A stretch of 64,000 nt of DNA from positions 186,001 through 250,000 of the forward strand of contig BDIU01000051.1 in assembly GCA_002118135.1 (NCBI GenBank), read 5' to 3'. The position numbers and the translations under genes were made by a program. The first letter of the stretch is position 1; the number at the start of each line of letters is the position of its first letter. The notes beneath the pieces were generated by a model, which did no database searches, had not been told where the DNA came from, and was given only the letters and a program-made list of their open reading frames with translations. Of the stretch, positions 12,313 to 23,600 are shown one piece after another. The DNA comes from Trebouxia sp. TZW2008 (taxonomy: Eukaryota; Chlorophyta; Trebouxiophyceae; Trebouxiales; Trebouxiaceae).

Positions 12313-12426
12313 GGCAAAGGCAAAGGCAAAGGCAAAGGCAAAGGCAAAGGCAAAGGCAAAGGCAAAGGCAATGGCAATGGCAATGGCAATGGCAATGGCA
12401 ATGGCAATGGCAATGGCAATGGCAAT
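12313..12426. repeat. Two-block hexanucleotide microsatellite (GGCAAA)9(GGCAAT)10
   Basis: Nine perfect GGCAAA units run directly into ten perfect GGCAAT units with no interruption. The plus strand would read Ala-Lys then Ala-Met dipeptides and the minus strand Leu-Pro, but nothing supports translation. It sits where the helicase N-terminal half is missing, so it is a plausible place for replication slippage or assembly collapse. Confidence 0.97.
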
Positions 12427-14180
12427 GGCAACAAACATTGTCATCATCATGACATATCATTGCACATGTGGAGCATTGGCTGGGGTGCGGGCCAAGTATC
12501 CTCATTTGTTTGAGGGCTGCGGTCATAACTGCTTTTTTGTTGCGCACCATGAATATTTGGGGTTGTTTCACTATGTCATGGACTGCCTGGATTTCATGGA
12601 CATGTCGTCCTTGCCACTGTGTGGCACATGCGATCAGCCTTGTTGGCTGGCTTAAAGCATGTACAAATTACTCTCTCTCTCTCACATATACCGTTGTCTG
12701 CATCAAATAGTAATGGTATGTATAAAATGGTACAATAATGATGCTTACAGTGATAACTGTAAGCAAATACGATATCATTGCAACGGGAATGTCAAAGGTC
12801 ACTTCAACTACCAGTGGTCCAGCTGCCCCTGGTAGCAATTCCAGATAAGACAAACGGCTGGAGACTTAGTGCTTTCCAGTAGCGTTTTGCAGCAGATGGC
12901 TTGCCAGCTGCAAAAGTAACATGGGTCACCAAGCTGAAGCTGAAGTGCAAGGGCTGCAAAAGGCCCTTGGTCTGATGCAAGATTTTCTAAGTTCGGTAAT
13001 TGCTTTGCGGCCCAAATATGTAAAGACAGTCCCATGATGTATAAGTGATCAAGCTGTAGCTGCCAATTTGCATGCATGCCTTGACGGCAGCTTTTATGTA
13101 TCTACAACCTTTTGCAGTGTCACGGTTGATAAACAATAAGAATAGGTTTCCGGACATCTATATAGGACCCTTTTGGCAAGGCTAACCGTTACATGCAGGG
13201 TCATGTCATGGGGCAAGAGGTCATGGCTTGTTACAGCATATTGGAACAGCAGCACTTGCAGAATTGGATCAGACTTGAAGTGCTGACGAAGCTCTTGAAT
13301 TCTGACTGCTTCATCTGTCCCCATCACCTGCTGAGGTTTTGCGCTCTGATTGTCATTTGCTTCTGCAGGGTGGTGTGATGGGCTGTGCAGGAGGGTGCAA
13401 ATTGTTGCTGAAACTTCAGGCACAACAGAAAAAAAGTCTCAAGCTGTAGGCATCATAAAAGGAGCCTTTGTACTCAGAAGCAGCGCTGGATTGTGCCCCA
13501 GAGGCGCTGCATTCATCAGCTTGTCAGACAACGGCAGGTGGCATTATCAACAATGCTCACCTGAATCGTGACTGTTCCAGGGCACCCACCAAAAAAGCCG
13601 ATATGTATCATTGATGCACCTGTTACATCTATTAAATGCTCAATTGTGAGGGAAGCTTGCATCTTGTACTATATTGCGTTTGTCTGGGTGTGTTCGTCAG
13701 CAATGGCAATTTGAGCATGTAGCTGTTGAGCACTAGTGCAGTGTGTCTGTACCACCAAATGTACCACCAAGGTGTCAAGTATCCAGTGGTTTTGAATCAA
13801 TTGAACGTCAAAAGCATTGTACTGTTTGGCTTGCGTCGAACAAGCAAAGTTTTTTAGGGTACTAAAGTTGGGTCTTTGAAATTTCACTATTACTAAAACA
13901 TGTATTCTGCTTTACGACCTGTGGTGTCGGGCGTAGTAGCAACAAGTGTCAAAACATCACAGAAGGCTGCTAAGTATTTTGAGCATTACACAACACCACA
14001 GGAGGGTGCTGAGTGTCACGTGTTGATTTGTACAGATTGAGATCAGTATAGTGCACTTCACCCAGCAGTGAGCATAACTCTTTGAGCGCAATCCACTCAG
14101 CCCCTCGAAAGACTTTTTGACTGCTTGTACCTGTCAACCTCGCCTCCCTCCACCAGTGACGGCTTGAATTACTGCGTGTG
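12427..14180. other. No gene recognised between helicase and its expected 5' end
   Basis: A plus-strand frame at 12450-12655 (with HLFEGCGHNCFF) and a minus-strand frame at 13423-13094 (with DEAVRIQELRQHF) have somewhat protein-like composition. Neither matches a family I know nor joins other exons in phase. No helicase core motif was found on either strand. Confidence 0.35.
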
Positions 14181-14181
14181 G

Positions 14182-14313
14182 TATGTATCACACTTGAGAC
14201 AATGTTGCTATGTTAGCTTTTTGTACTGTAAGATGCTTGTGTAGTCACATGGTATGTATCACAGTTGAGACAATGTTGCCTTATTAGCTTTTTGTACTGT
14301 AAGATGCTTGTGT
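14182..14313. repeat. About 65-bp direct repeat, two copies
   Basis: The phrase GGTATGTATCACA followed by GAGACAATGTTGC and TTAGCTTTTTGTACTGTAAG occurs at about 14182 and again at about 14249 with few differences. It contains a TGTAAG word but no gene ends here. Confidence 0.85.
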
Positions 14314-14699
14314 TGTTGCCCATGAAGATGAAATCAGAGTGCACAGCATCCCTCACTGTCCACATCATGAGGCCTTACATCCTAAAGGCATGCTGCACAC
14401 CTTTTAAGCACTTGCTATCTATGCCTTTGTAAACAGGCTCTTGCAATAGCCGCCATGCGCAACTTGCAAGCAGCTGATTGTGAGCTTGCAATAACACAGC
14501 AACAGCTTCAAACCATGTGGACGCATGTGTGCCAGCTTACACTTGGCAGCAGAAGCGCTGACCACCTGCACATTCAATGATTCGAACACTAAACGCGCTT
14601 CATCACCTAAATCCCCAAAATCACACAGTGTGCATAGCCTACACTTTGTGGTCCTGGGCTACAGGCTCTAGCAATGCCACTGCGACGAACTGAAGTGAC

Positions 14700-15068
14700 A
14701 ACAACTAATAAGTCCTGCATCAGCATCTGCCTTTGCATGCCTGCAAATGCAAGCTCCGAAACCACCCACAAGTCTCAGCGGAGACTTTGCGCCTGACGCA
14801 CGCGTGGTCCGCTGCAAACGTCTCAATAGAAGCAGAAGACAGCGCTCAGCCTTGTGCTGCACGATTTTGCTGTCGCAACTGCGATTCGCCGGCGAGCTGC
14901 TCGTTATTGTTTGATCTGCCATCTTTAAACGACACCTTTTCCGTACAATCAGTGACGTCTTGAGCCGACATGAGCGCAACTATATCAGAACACATGGTGT
15001 CACCCACCTTCCATTGCTCATGGCGTGATCAATGAGGATCGCGGCCTGATGGCGCAGCCTACCAGAAT
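14700..15068. promoter_or_regulatory. CpG-rich divergent promoter region (helicase side / ITPK)
   Basis: CpG dinucleotides become frequent here (CGCACGCGTGG, GATTCGCCGGCGAG) against a CpG-poor background. The region lies just upstream of the ITPK start at 15069 on the plus strand. A minus-strand frame with an ATG near 14.92-14.98 kb could be the missing helicase 5' exon. No TATA box is evident. Confidence 0.55.
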
Positions 15069-18000
15069 ATGCCAGAGGGATTGCGAGGCATAGTCCTGCA
15101 AGCCGATCTCCTTGCATCCGGCATTTCTGCAGGTCATATACTGAGTTGAAGCTGTCACATATTATCGCGCATCTCCAGCGCAGTTCACTGAACGGACTTG
15201 TCCTTTCTTAGGTCAGGTAGCTACCACAGAGCAGTGCCTGCAGCGTTTGGTCTTGGGTGGCGTTCAAATCTGTGTTGTCAGCCAAGCTGGCACAGCGGAA
15301 GAATACCTGCCCAAGCAACAGCTGCTCACCAAGCACCAGCTGCCTGAAGGCATCACATCAGTGACAACTCAGCCGAGGGTTTTGGCAACATGTCTCAGGT
15401 AAGTCGCCAAGACCACCCTGGGGCACTGAGACACCAGCCAGAAGCTGCTGATGGGTCAAGTTTTCTTTGGCTCCACTGCAGGGCTGTAGCCGCACAAATG
15501 TCTCTTGCTGCCTCAGCTGTGGGGTATGCAGCTGTGGCATCACAGGAGGCGTCAGCTGCATGCAAGATTGCAGGACTTCAGCTCATACCTCTCCGCAACA
15601 ATGTGAGCTGGCTGTCAATTTTGTTGCTGTTGCAGCTGCATGCAACGCCTGACAACACCTTGCTTCCATATTGCAAAAGCGCCAACCTGTCGTCATTAGT
15701 ACATTCAACCCTGTCAGAAAACAAACAAAAATAGCTCAAGCATAGACTTTGCCATGTGCTGCAGATGAACAACGTTCACCTATCACAGCTGCTTAACCAC
15801 ATCGCTAACAGCCACAGCCAGCACAGTCAAGCCCTAATCATGTCTGTGCATCACAAATTCCTGCCAGAAAATAAAGAGCAATTTCTTTTGACAAGCACAT
15901 CACCTGCTGCAGGACAATGTTCCACACTTGTCACAGCTGCTAAATTACATTGCTGACAGCCACAGAAGAAACAGCAATGCCCTAGTTGTGGGCTACACCA
16001 TGAAGCCCTCCAGGGAGAGGAATGTAGCCTCCAGAGGGCTGTTGCCTCTAACTGCCCCTCATAGCATGTGCTTTGTCCCCATTGACTTTGCCCGGCCTTT
16101 GGAGCAGCAAGGACCCTTTGATGTCATGCTGCACAAGGTCAGACTTATCTGCTTGTAGTCTCTTGCTTGATTTACACATTGGCAACATGGCGCGTCTTGA
16201 GGCTGGCAGCAGCAGTCGCAGCATCAGCAGCAGCTACTGAAACATTGACTTGGTCCGACCTTTGGGGCAGCAACGACACTTTGATATCATGCTGCGCAAT
16301 GTCAGCGTGGTTTGACGGTGCTCTCTTGCATATATCATGACCATTGCTCATAGCATGTGCTTTGTGCATTGACTGCGCCCGGCCTTTGGAGCAGCCAGGA
16401 AACTTGACATCATGCTGCACGAGGTCAATTGCTGATGCTATAAAGCCCTTGCCAGTTGAGTCCTCTATCTACCAACGCGTCTAAGGAGACTGTCAGACTA
16501 TGGGCTGCCGTGAGTGCATGCATGCTTTGTCCTGTTGAAGTGTTCAGGGCTGTATAATGGTCATTCGTGTGTGTTCTGGCATGCAATGAGATGTCACAGA
16601 TTGCTGTTGTGATGCCAGTTTGTGCTGCATGCCCATCAGGCTGCATTCAAGCGCAGTTGGATCTGCAGAAGAATGCCTGTGCAACTCTACCCACTCAATC
16701 AGGACGTATGGGCAGATCTTCTATCACACAAACAGCTTTCTGACTGCTGACCTGCAGGCAGCTGGCTGAGTTGATCAGCAGGGGGCCGTTGCAGCTGCCC
16801 TACTTCTCAGCATGCCTTGACAAGCTGCGTGCAGGAGGTCACACAGAGCATTACAGCTGCAAGGGCTAAATGAAAGCCTGTTGCCTCTGACTGCATGGTG
16901 TATGCAGGCAACGGATGAGTTGATCAGCAGAGGGCCATTGCAGCTGCCCTACTTTTCAGCACGCATTGCCTCCCTGGCGGCCTACACCAAGGCACACCCA
17001 TACACACTGCTAGTAGACTGCCTGGAAAAAGTGCAACAGGTCAGCCTCATCAGAAGTTGTTTGAGTGGCTGATTGCAGGCCTCCCACCGAGGCATATTCA
17101 GAATTAGCCGACAAACTGGCTGTCATACTTCCAGAAACCCCCACATATGAGATAGCCAACAAATCACAGCATCTGCCACCTCCTCGTTGCGCATTGTGTG
17201 TGCGTCATGCCTTGAGCAATGAAAGTGAGCATGTGCGACATCATGACCACCTGGTGGCCTGCACCAGGGCACACCCCCAAGCCCTGCTAGCGGACTTTGT
17301 ACAGAAAGTGCAACAAGTAAAGCTCCTGGCATCAATATCTATGTGCTTTGTGGAATGTAGCTGCAATGCTATTGATGGTTGTAAGCAGCTTGACATGTGT
17401 CCCACTGTGTTTGAGAACCATCCCCTGTGATATCCAAACAGCATGTGCACTTGCTGCTGTGAGTGTCTGAGAAATCAGTGCAGTGCATGACTGTTGGAGC
17501 AGAGATCTGACTATGTCATCTGACTATGTCCTTTTTCTTTTTGTTGATTTTCTAATTGATAATTCCAACAATGCAGTGAAGATGAAGCTATTCCAGATAT
17601 CAGCATGTCTTCTGGCCAAGGCAAAATTGAGGGTGCCAGGAGGGATGCAGGCGCTCACATGTCTTGACTTTGATGCATAGCTGCTGTCGAAGTGGTATGC
17701 TGACTGGTTGACTTGTGATGATGCAGGTGATAGACAGGCAGACCTTGACCCGGTGCTTGGAGGAAGCCACAGCAGCTGCTCAGGCACAGGGCTTCCCAGT
17801 GCAGACGCCCCCTTCCGTGCAGGCAAGATCTTTTTCATTATTCAGGCACAGTGATCTTCTCTGCCAATACCCCTTTCTGTACAGGCAGACAAAAATCTTG
17901 GCATCAAGTATGTCATGCATACTGTTGCACATGTCCTGGACAGGCACAGGCCTTCCAAATGCAGATGACCCCTCCGCGCAGGCAAGATCAGTCTCAGCAT

Positions 18001-20326
18001 TTGTTTTGTGCACTTCATTGCTTGAGGCAGACACAAGGATTCTCAGTGCACATGCCCCTTATGTGCAGGCAAGTCTTGTTCTGGCTCTTGTTCATTTATG
18101 CATTTGGTTGGTGCAGCTTGGTGGTTGCACATATGTTGCTTGCAATAACTGTGCTCGTCAACAAGCTTTGCTGGTCATGTGAGCAATCCAGCCAGCAATG
18201 TCTGCTGCAGATTTAGGTCTTGTCAAGTCTCATGATCCACTTTGGAGAGCTGGTCAGACCAGGGACAAAATCTCTTCTTGTAAATTGACACAAGATGTAT
18301 TCTTCTGAGTAAGGTAACCTTGCTCTGCTGTAGGTGGACAGGCTAGGCCCAGATGCTGAGACCAGGCATCTTTTGGCACAAAGCGGCGTCCGACTGCCCT
18401 GCATTGTGCAGCCTTCTGTATCTGATACTGTGTAAACAGCTTCTCAGACTGATGATCCTGCAGGTGGATAGGCTAGGCCCAGATGCTGAGACAAGGCATC
18501 TATTGGCACAAAGTGGCATCCGATTGCCCTGCATTGTGAAGCCGCGGGTGGCATGCGGCACTCCTGAAGCTCACGAGATGGCAGTCGTTCTGCATGAGGC
18601 TGGCTTCCAAATTCTGCAGGTACGATCTATTCTCCTCCCTGCTTGCATGGGCCATAGGTTTTGCCATGCTCTTTTTGCAGATGCATGCTTAGGTTTCATC
18701 CCTACTTCAGCGGTTACAGCGCTTCTGAGCACTTAAATTCTGTCGATTGTACTGTGTGCACAGTTCTGCTGCAAGGGAAAATTTAGACAGCTTGCTGTGC
18801 GTGAGGGTGCATCATATCGGTTTTGCTGTCTGCCCGCCAGTGTCTTTGCATTGCAACAGTCTCTCAGGTATCTACTACACCATTTCTGTGCTTTCTCTTG
18901 ACTTCTGGTATCAACAGCCCCAAACGGTGGGCTTGCTGTCAGCATATTGCTTCAAGCCTTGTTTGACTGGTGGCACCTGCTGATGTGACAACAGGGCTCT
19001 TGTTGCTCCAGGTGTCCTTGCCAGGTTGTGTGCAGCAGTTCATCAATCACAGCAGCGTGCTCCACAAGGTGTATGTCATTGGCGATCAGGTGAAGTATTT
19101 GCTCAGCTCCCCTCTCTGGCAGTAGTCCGATGAAGCTGAGTTGTCTTGTGTCCATTTCATGGCAGGGTGCACTGCTTGTGTGAGCAAACCACCTCAGAAT
19201 GCAGTGCCAACTGCATCATTCAGGCAATGCACAGGTGGCGCTCGTGCAAAAGGCCTGTTTTGTGTAATGCTTGCTGCACAATCAAATGTTTTGCAAATGG
19301 GCATTCATCAGAAGAGAGATCAAACTGAGTTTATGCACTGCTTTGGAATACATATGTTCAAACTGAGTAAGTGTGCAGATGCATGTGGCACAACGGCAGT
19401 CCATCCCCAACCTGCCTGCAGCACCAACACAAGCAGCCAGCCTGCCTCCAGTCATTGCCTTTGACAGCCTGAAGTCCTTGCCACAGAGAGACTATTTGCA
19501 GCCCCACTACGAGTCACAACAGACCCCTCCAGGTACAAGTGCGCTGTAAGATTGCTGGTTGTCAGAAATCATCGCTGGGTTTTGTTTTATGCAGAGGTAC
19601 TGCACATAGAGAAACATTGTAGACAAAAGGAACAAGTCCACACCTGCATCATACCAAAGTGCTTCGCAGCCTGCTAGCTGCTGGATTGTCACTATATGGT
19701 GTGTTCTGCATCATACGCTTCAATTTTCTGGCACTGCTACATCTGTGGACTCACTTGAGCGAAAAGCTGCAGCAGGGATTGACAAGTGCTATTGCCGCAT
19801 TCTGAGACGTCAGCGCAGCTGTTGACAGTCATCACAAGTGCAGCTATCTTGCAAGCCAGCAAATTTGCAGAAATGAGCTGGTTTTCAGGAGCAGATGCAA
19901 ATGCGCTCTCAGCGTCGCATTTGACTGTGTGCTGCTGTTGCTATAGGGTCAAGCTTGAGAAGCGAGGTTGTGCAAATCATCACAGAAGAGTTGAGGAGAA
20001 AGCTAGAGTTGACGCTCTTTGGCTATGACATTGTAGTGGAGGATGCAACAGGTATAGTTTACCATGATTTATTGCAGCCACAGTTGCCATGATTATTGCT
20101 ATGGTATTTGGCTGTGACCTGCCAGCAACACCTGCAAAATTCTTGGATAGTCTGTCAGCTGCCAATTGTTTGCTTTGCAGGTGTACACTTCATCATTGAT
20201 GTCAACTACTTTCCCTCATACAAAGAGTTTCCTGAGGCTGCAAAAGCTCTCTCTGAGGTATTGAAAGCAGCTTACCACAAGCACAGACAAGACGTGCCAG
20301 CTCCATACGATGGACAAACCATATGA
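15069..20326 (+). CDS. ITPK: Inositol-tetrakisphosphate 1-kinase (ATP-grasp), complete 489-aa model
   Basis: Phosphorylates inositol tris/tetrakisphosphates on the route to phytate, in the cytosol. Twelve exons join in phase: 15069-15132, 15212-15398, 15482-15602, 15913-16137, 16908-17039, 17727-17822, 18464-18619, 19012-19089, 19235-19261, 19400-19532, 19947-20051, 20181-20326. The ITPK core starts near residue 130 (VVGYTMKP, FVPIDFARPLEQQGPFDVMLHK). It continues with LPCIVKPRVACGTPEAHEMAV (ATP-grasp lysine), QQFINHSSVLHKVYVIGDQ, LFGYDIVVED, and the metal-binding DVNYFPSYKEFPE (Asp448/Asn450). An N-terminal extension of about 125 residues precedes the kinase, as in some plant ITPKs. Exon 9 is only 27 nt. 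The intron after exon 6 begins with GC. Introns hold many decayed exon copies. TGTAA about 140 bases past the stop may be the poly(A) signal. Confidence 0.9.
15760..15866 (+). repeat. Acceptor-side copy of ITPK exon 4
   Basis: Just upstream of exon 4 (15913), a CTGCAG acceptor is followed by a peptide starting NNVHLSQLLNHIANSH, matching DNVPHLSQLLNYIADSH in the working exon. Similarity fades after about 100 bases and no donor follows. Confidence 0.85.
16243..16428 (+). repeat. Two donor-side copies of ITPK exon 4
   Basis: Two segments (16243-16305, 16345-16428) repeat the exon-4 ending: the PIDFARPLEQQGPFDVMLHK coding sequence and its GTCA donor. Frames are disrupted (CATGCTGCGCAATGTCAG, CATGCTGCACGAGGTCAA). 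They sit downstream of the working donor at 16138. Confidence 0.85.
16755..17320 (+). repeat. Partial copies flanking ITPK exon 5
   Basis: Upstream, 16755-16830 repeats the exon start (ELISRGPLQLPYFSA) after a CAG. Downstream, about 17240-17320 repeats the exon end (peptide ending DFVQKVQQ, versus DCLEKVQQ in the exon) followed by a GTAAAG donor. The working exon is 16908-17039. Confidence 0.85.
17930..18070 (+). repeat. Two donor-side copies of ITPK exon 6
   Basis: At about 17938-17990 and 18022-18070, the end of exon 6 recurs: CAGGCACAGG, then a CCCTCCGYGCAG-like end, each followed by GCAAG. The non-canonical GC donor itself is therefore copied. Confidence 0.75.
18330..18421 (+). repeat. 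Acceptor-side copy of ITPK exon 7
   Basis: A near-identical copy of the first 85 or so bases of exon 7 (VDRLGPDAETRHLLAQSG) with its acceptor lies about 130 bp upstream of the working exon at 18464. The second half of the exon and its donor are missing. High similarity suggests a recent duplication. Confidence 0.9.
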
Positions 20327-20567
20327 TGCCATCTGGGTCGACTCTGTGCAGCATTTGTGACCCAAATGGACGAGGCAGCAACAGCCTGAAGAGCCCATGT
20401 GTCTTTGGCAGGAATTGATGCAGGCTGAACACAACATCAGTCAAGATGGCTCTGTTCCATCTGTAAATAATGCTAGTCAGATTGACGTTGCAGTGCTTGT
20501 GAGCAGCGTCCTTTTAATTGGGCAATTGGAACGACCATCAAAGGACATTGATGAGATGACCTTTACA

Positions 20568-20582
20568 TGTCATTACACGACC
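20568..20582 (-). terminator. Possible TGTAA poly(A) signals of the RCC1 gene
   Basis: Two TGTAA words lie on the minus strand about 100 bases past the stop at 20678. TGTAA is the usual chlorophyte poly(A) signal. The spacing fits, but a 5-base word gives weak evidence alone. Confidence 0.45.
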
Positions 20583-20677
20583 TGAAATATTGCTCTGATG
20601 CAGCAGCATGTCAGCTGGAAACAGCTTGATAACGAAATGAGAAGGACGGAGTCATTCATTGCGACTTGAGTACTGGG

Positions 20678-23600
20678 TCACTTCTTGGCTTTGCCCCGTG
20701 CTTTTGGCGCTGCTCCCTCATCATCGGCCTTTCTTTTGCCTGCAGCTGCCTTGCCTACAAGTGATCAAGGAGGCATAATGCACATGGCTTTGTCAACTGT
20801 CACAAGCCAAGCTGACTGTTGTGCATTTTGGGGGTGTTGATCAGCTGTCATGCTGCACCTGGTGCGTGCAAACGACCATATCAGCTGACACATATCACAC
20901 AAGGCCACTGAGCCTAGACAGCATCAGAGCCAATCATGTAAACAGGCAGATGATGCTCACAGACAAAGGCCCATTGCATCATGAGATGTTGACATCACAG
21001 CCAATCATGCAGGCAGGCAATGGTCACAGATACAGGCGCATTGCATCATGTGGTGTTGACATGACAGCAGTACCTGCAGCTGCCTTGCCTTTCCCCTTTG
21101 CTGCCGCCGCTTTCCCCTTGCCTGCAATAGGTGCATGATGTGTTAATCACAGTTAGCAAAAGCTGCATGAGCCTTCTGACTACACACGCTGCTCGTGTGC
21201 TGTAAGCCAGGCATGTAATGTCAATTTGCTTCAGTAGTTGGCACCATAAACACACAAAGTTGTCTCCTGTTCTCCTTTCAGTAATATAGGTGCTATCAGC
21301 CGGATAATGAATTATGGCCTTTGCCCAGAGCAATGGGATGCATGCTTAGTACCTGCCTAGCAATTGACCAGCGGTACGGGCATGACACCAACATTCACAG
21401 TTGCACACAAGATCACCTTTGGCAGGTGCTGGGGCCTCTGGTTCTGGGGTTGCTTCTTCTTCTGCAACTGCTGGCTCAAACACTTCAAGGGCTTCCACCT
21501 GCACTCACAACAAAGCGGATGAGGCACAGTAAAAAGGATGATGCCAAAAGAGACAAACGATGAACGCTACGGCTGACTCGAGGAACTGCGCCAAATGCAG
21601 GGCGAACGCATCAAGCTTGGACATCTGCATGTGCAAGTTGTCATGTTGAGTACAGTGAATTTGCACAATGACCTGCCAAACTTGTCAGCCTGGAGAGTGC
21701 TATCATGGTTCAGGAAGCATCTACCAACCTGAGCATGAGCTTGCTTGCAAGCTGCCAGAGACTGGCATGACAATCTGCGAAAGCATTTTGCAGCTTATCA
21801 TTGCCACTCAATGCACTTGAGTCCAGGCTACAGATGTAGCCTATCCTCATTATGACAACTCTCTGCTGTTGTAGTCCCAACACGCCTGTTTCTTTGCCAG
21901 CTGTCCTGGCTGCTTGTTGATGGCATGCCAGATGATGCATGGGACTGCACCTGCTTGCTGCCAGCTTGAACCAAGAAGAGGGTTGTGCCAGTGCTTCACT
22001 AGTGAGTCAAAATGCACTTGACATTTGTATATTGGCTTTTGGGTCCTCGTCTACTGCAGCCTCACATTGCACTGGGGGCCTGACCTGCTTGCTACCAGGC
22101 TGAACCAGGAAGAGGGTGTGCCCAATGCCGCATGCCACTTGGTGCGTATGCAGCCCCTCCAGCGCCACCACCTTGTCAGGGTTGGCACTGCTCTTCTTCC
22201 CGTTGGGACCAAACCCTAGCTCACCATTCTGCGCTTGGCCCCTGCAAGGGGGTCGTATCATCATTGCCACCAACATGCGGTCTAATAGGATTGTATGACC
22301 CAGCTAGATGCATACAGAGCAATGAACTGCCTCCAAAAAGTTCTGTCCACAGCCAGTCTGTGCCTAGCCAGCACATGTTGTCTCTACATGCTACATTGGT
22401 ATGCATTGACCATCGGCAACAGTGCCTGTTGAGCTGGCCTAGCCCAACATGCGGTGCTGTGTCATAGCTCACCATTTTGCGCTTGACCCCTGCAATAGCC
22501 GCATTTTGCGATGTTGTTGCTGGCTTATCCATTTGGTCTATTAAAGTGCAAATGATTTGTGACGTTGTCTTTACATGTTGCACTATCATGCGTCAACACC
22601 AGCGCTTTTTTGTGAGCCCAAGCCCAGTAGTGGCGCAGTATCATAGCTCAGCGTTTCACTCTTGGCCCCTGCAACAGCAGCATACGCTGTCTTGACCTGC
22701 TACGTTGTCATGCATCCACACTAGGGCTTTTCAAGTTGGTCCAAGCCCAGCAATGGTGCTATGTCATCATCTGTCGTTTTGCACATGGCCCCTGCAAATA
22801 GTAGCATGTGCTGTCTCTACATGCGGAATTGTCATGCACCAACGCCAGGCAACAGCGCACAGCGTTGTGCTGCAAGCCTTAGCTCAAGATTCTGCACAGT
22901 AGCCGCAAATGCTGTCATACGCCTACATGCTGTACTGACATGCATCAGCAACGGACAACAGTGCTGTGTTGCGTAGGTTCCAAGCCCAGACGGGGCGCTT
23001 TTCAGGTGCCCAGTTTGTCCACAGCTGAGCAGCCACTCGTAACTCACAGTGCGGTCTTTTCACAGCAACATGAGCTGGCAGCAGCTGCTGAGCTGTGCAC
23101 AAGTCAAGAGAATGACAAAGCATCACCCTGAGGCTTGGAATACTGAGGCATAGATGCCTCAGAACTGGTGAGTGTCTGTTTCGTCATGTCCAAATACTCA
23201 CATGGTGAGTGCTTGTAGAGGACACTGTGCCGCACACATCGACTGCGGACATCAGACAGTTACAGAACGTCTGAAGCTGTTGCAAGTAATGTGGTCTAGT
23301 CCAGCAATCAGCAACACTTCTGTTGAAGGACAGCATGCCACAGCACAATTGACTGATAGCCAAGCTCCTTGAGGCGCAACCCATATCATGTTGCAATTGA
23401 CGAATCCGCAGCAACTGCGCAATGAGTGGTGTCATCAACCGCATGATGACTAATTTGTCAGCAGCAATTCAGTGGAGGGTGATGGAGCATGTGATATTTC
23501 AGCAGTCAATATGGTGGACTGTGAATCTACCATGTGATGGTTGACTGATCAGCAGCAACTGCGTAGTGGGTGGCTCCAGCAGCCATGTGGCGAATGCCCC

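Noticed and set aside
12311..12655. Plus-strand frame with Ala-Lys / Ala-Met dipeptide repeats
   Set aside because: It is a by-product of the hexanucleotide microsatellite; no start context, splice partner or family support.
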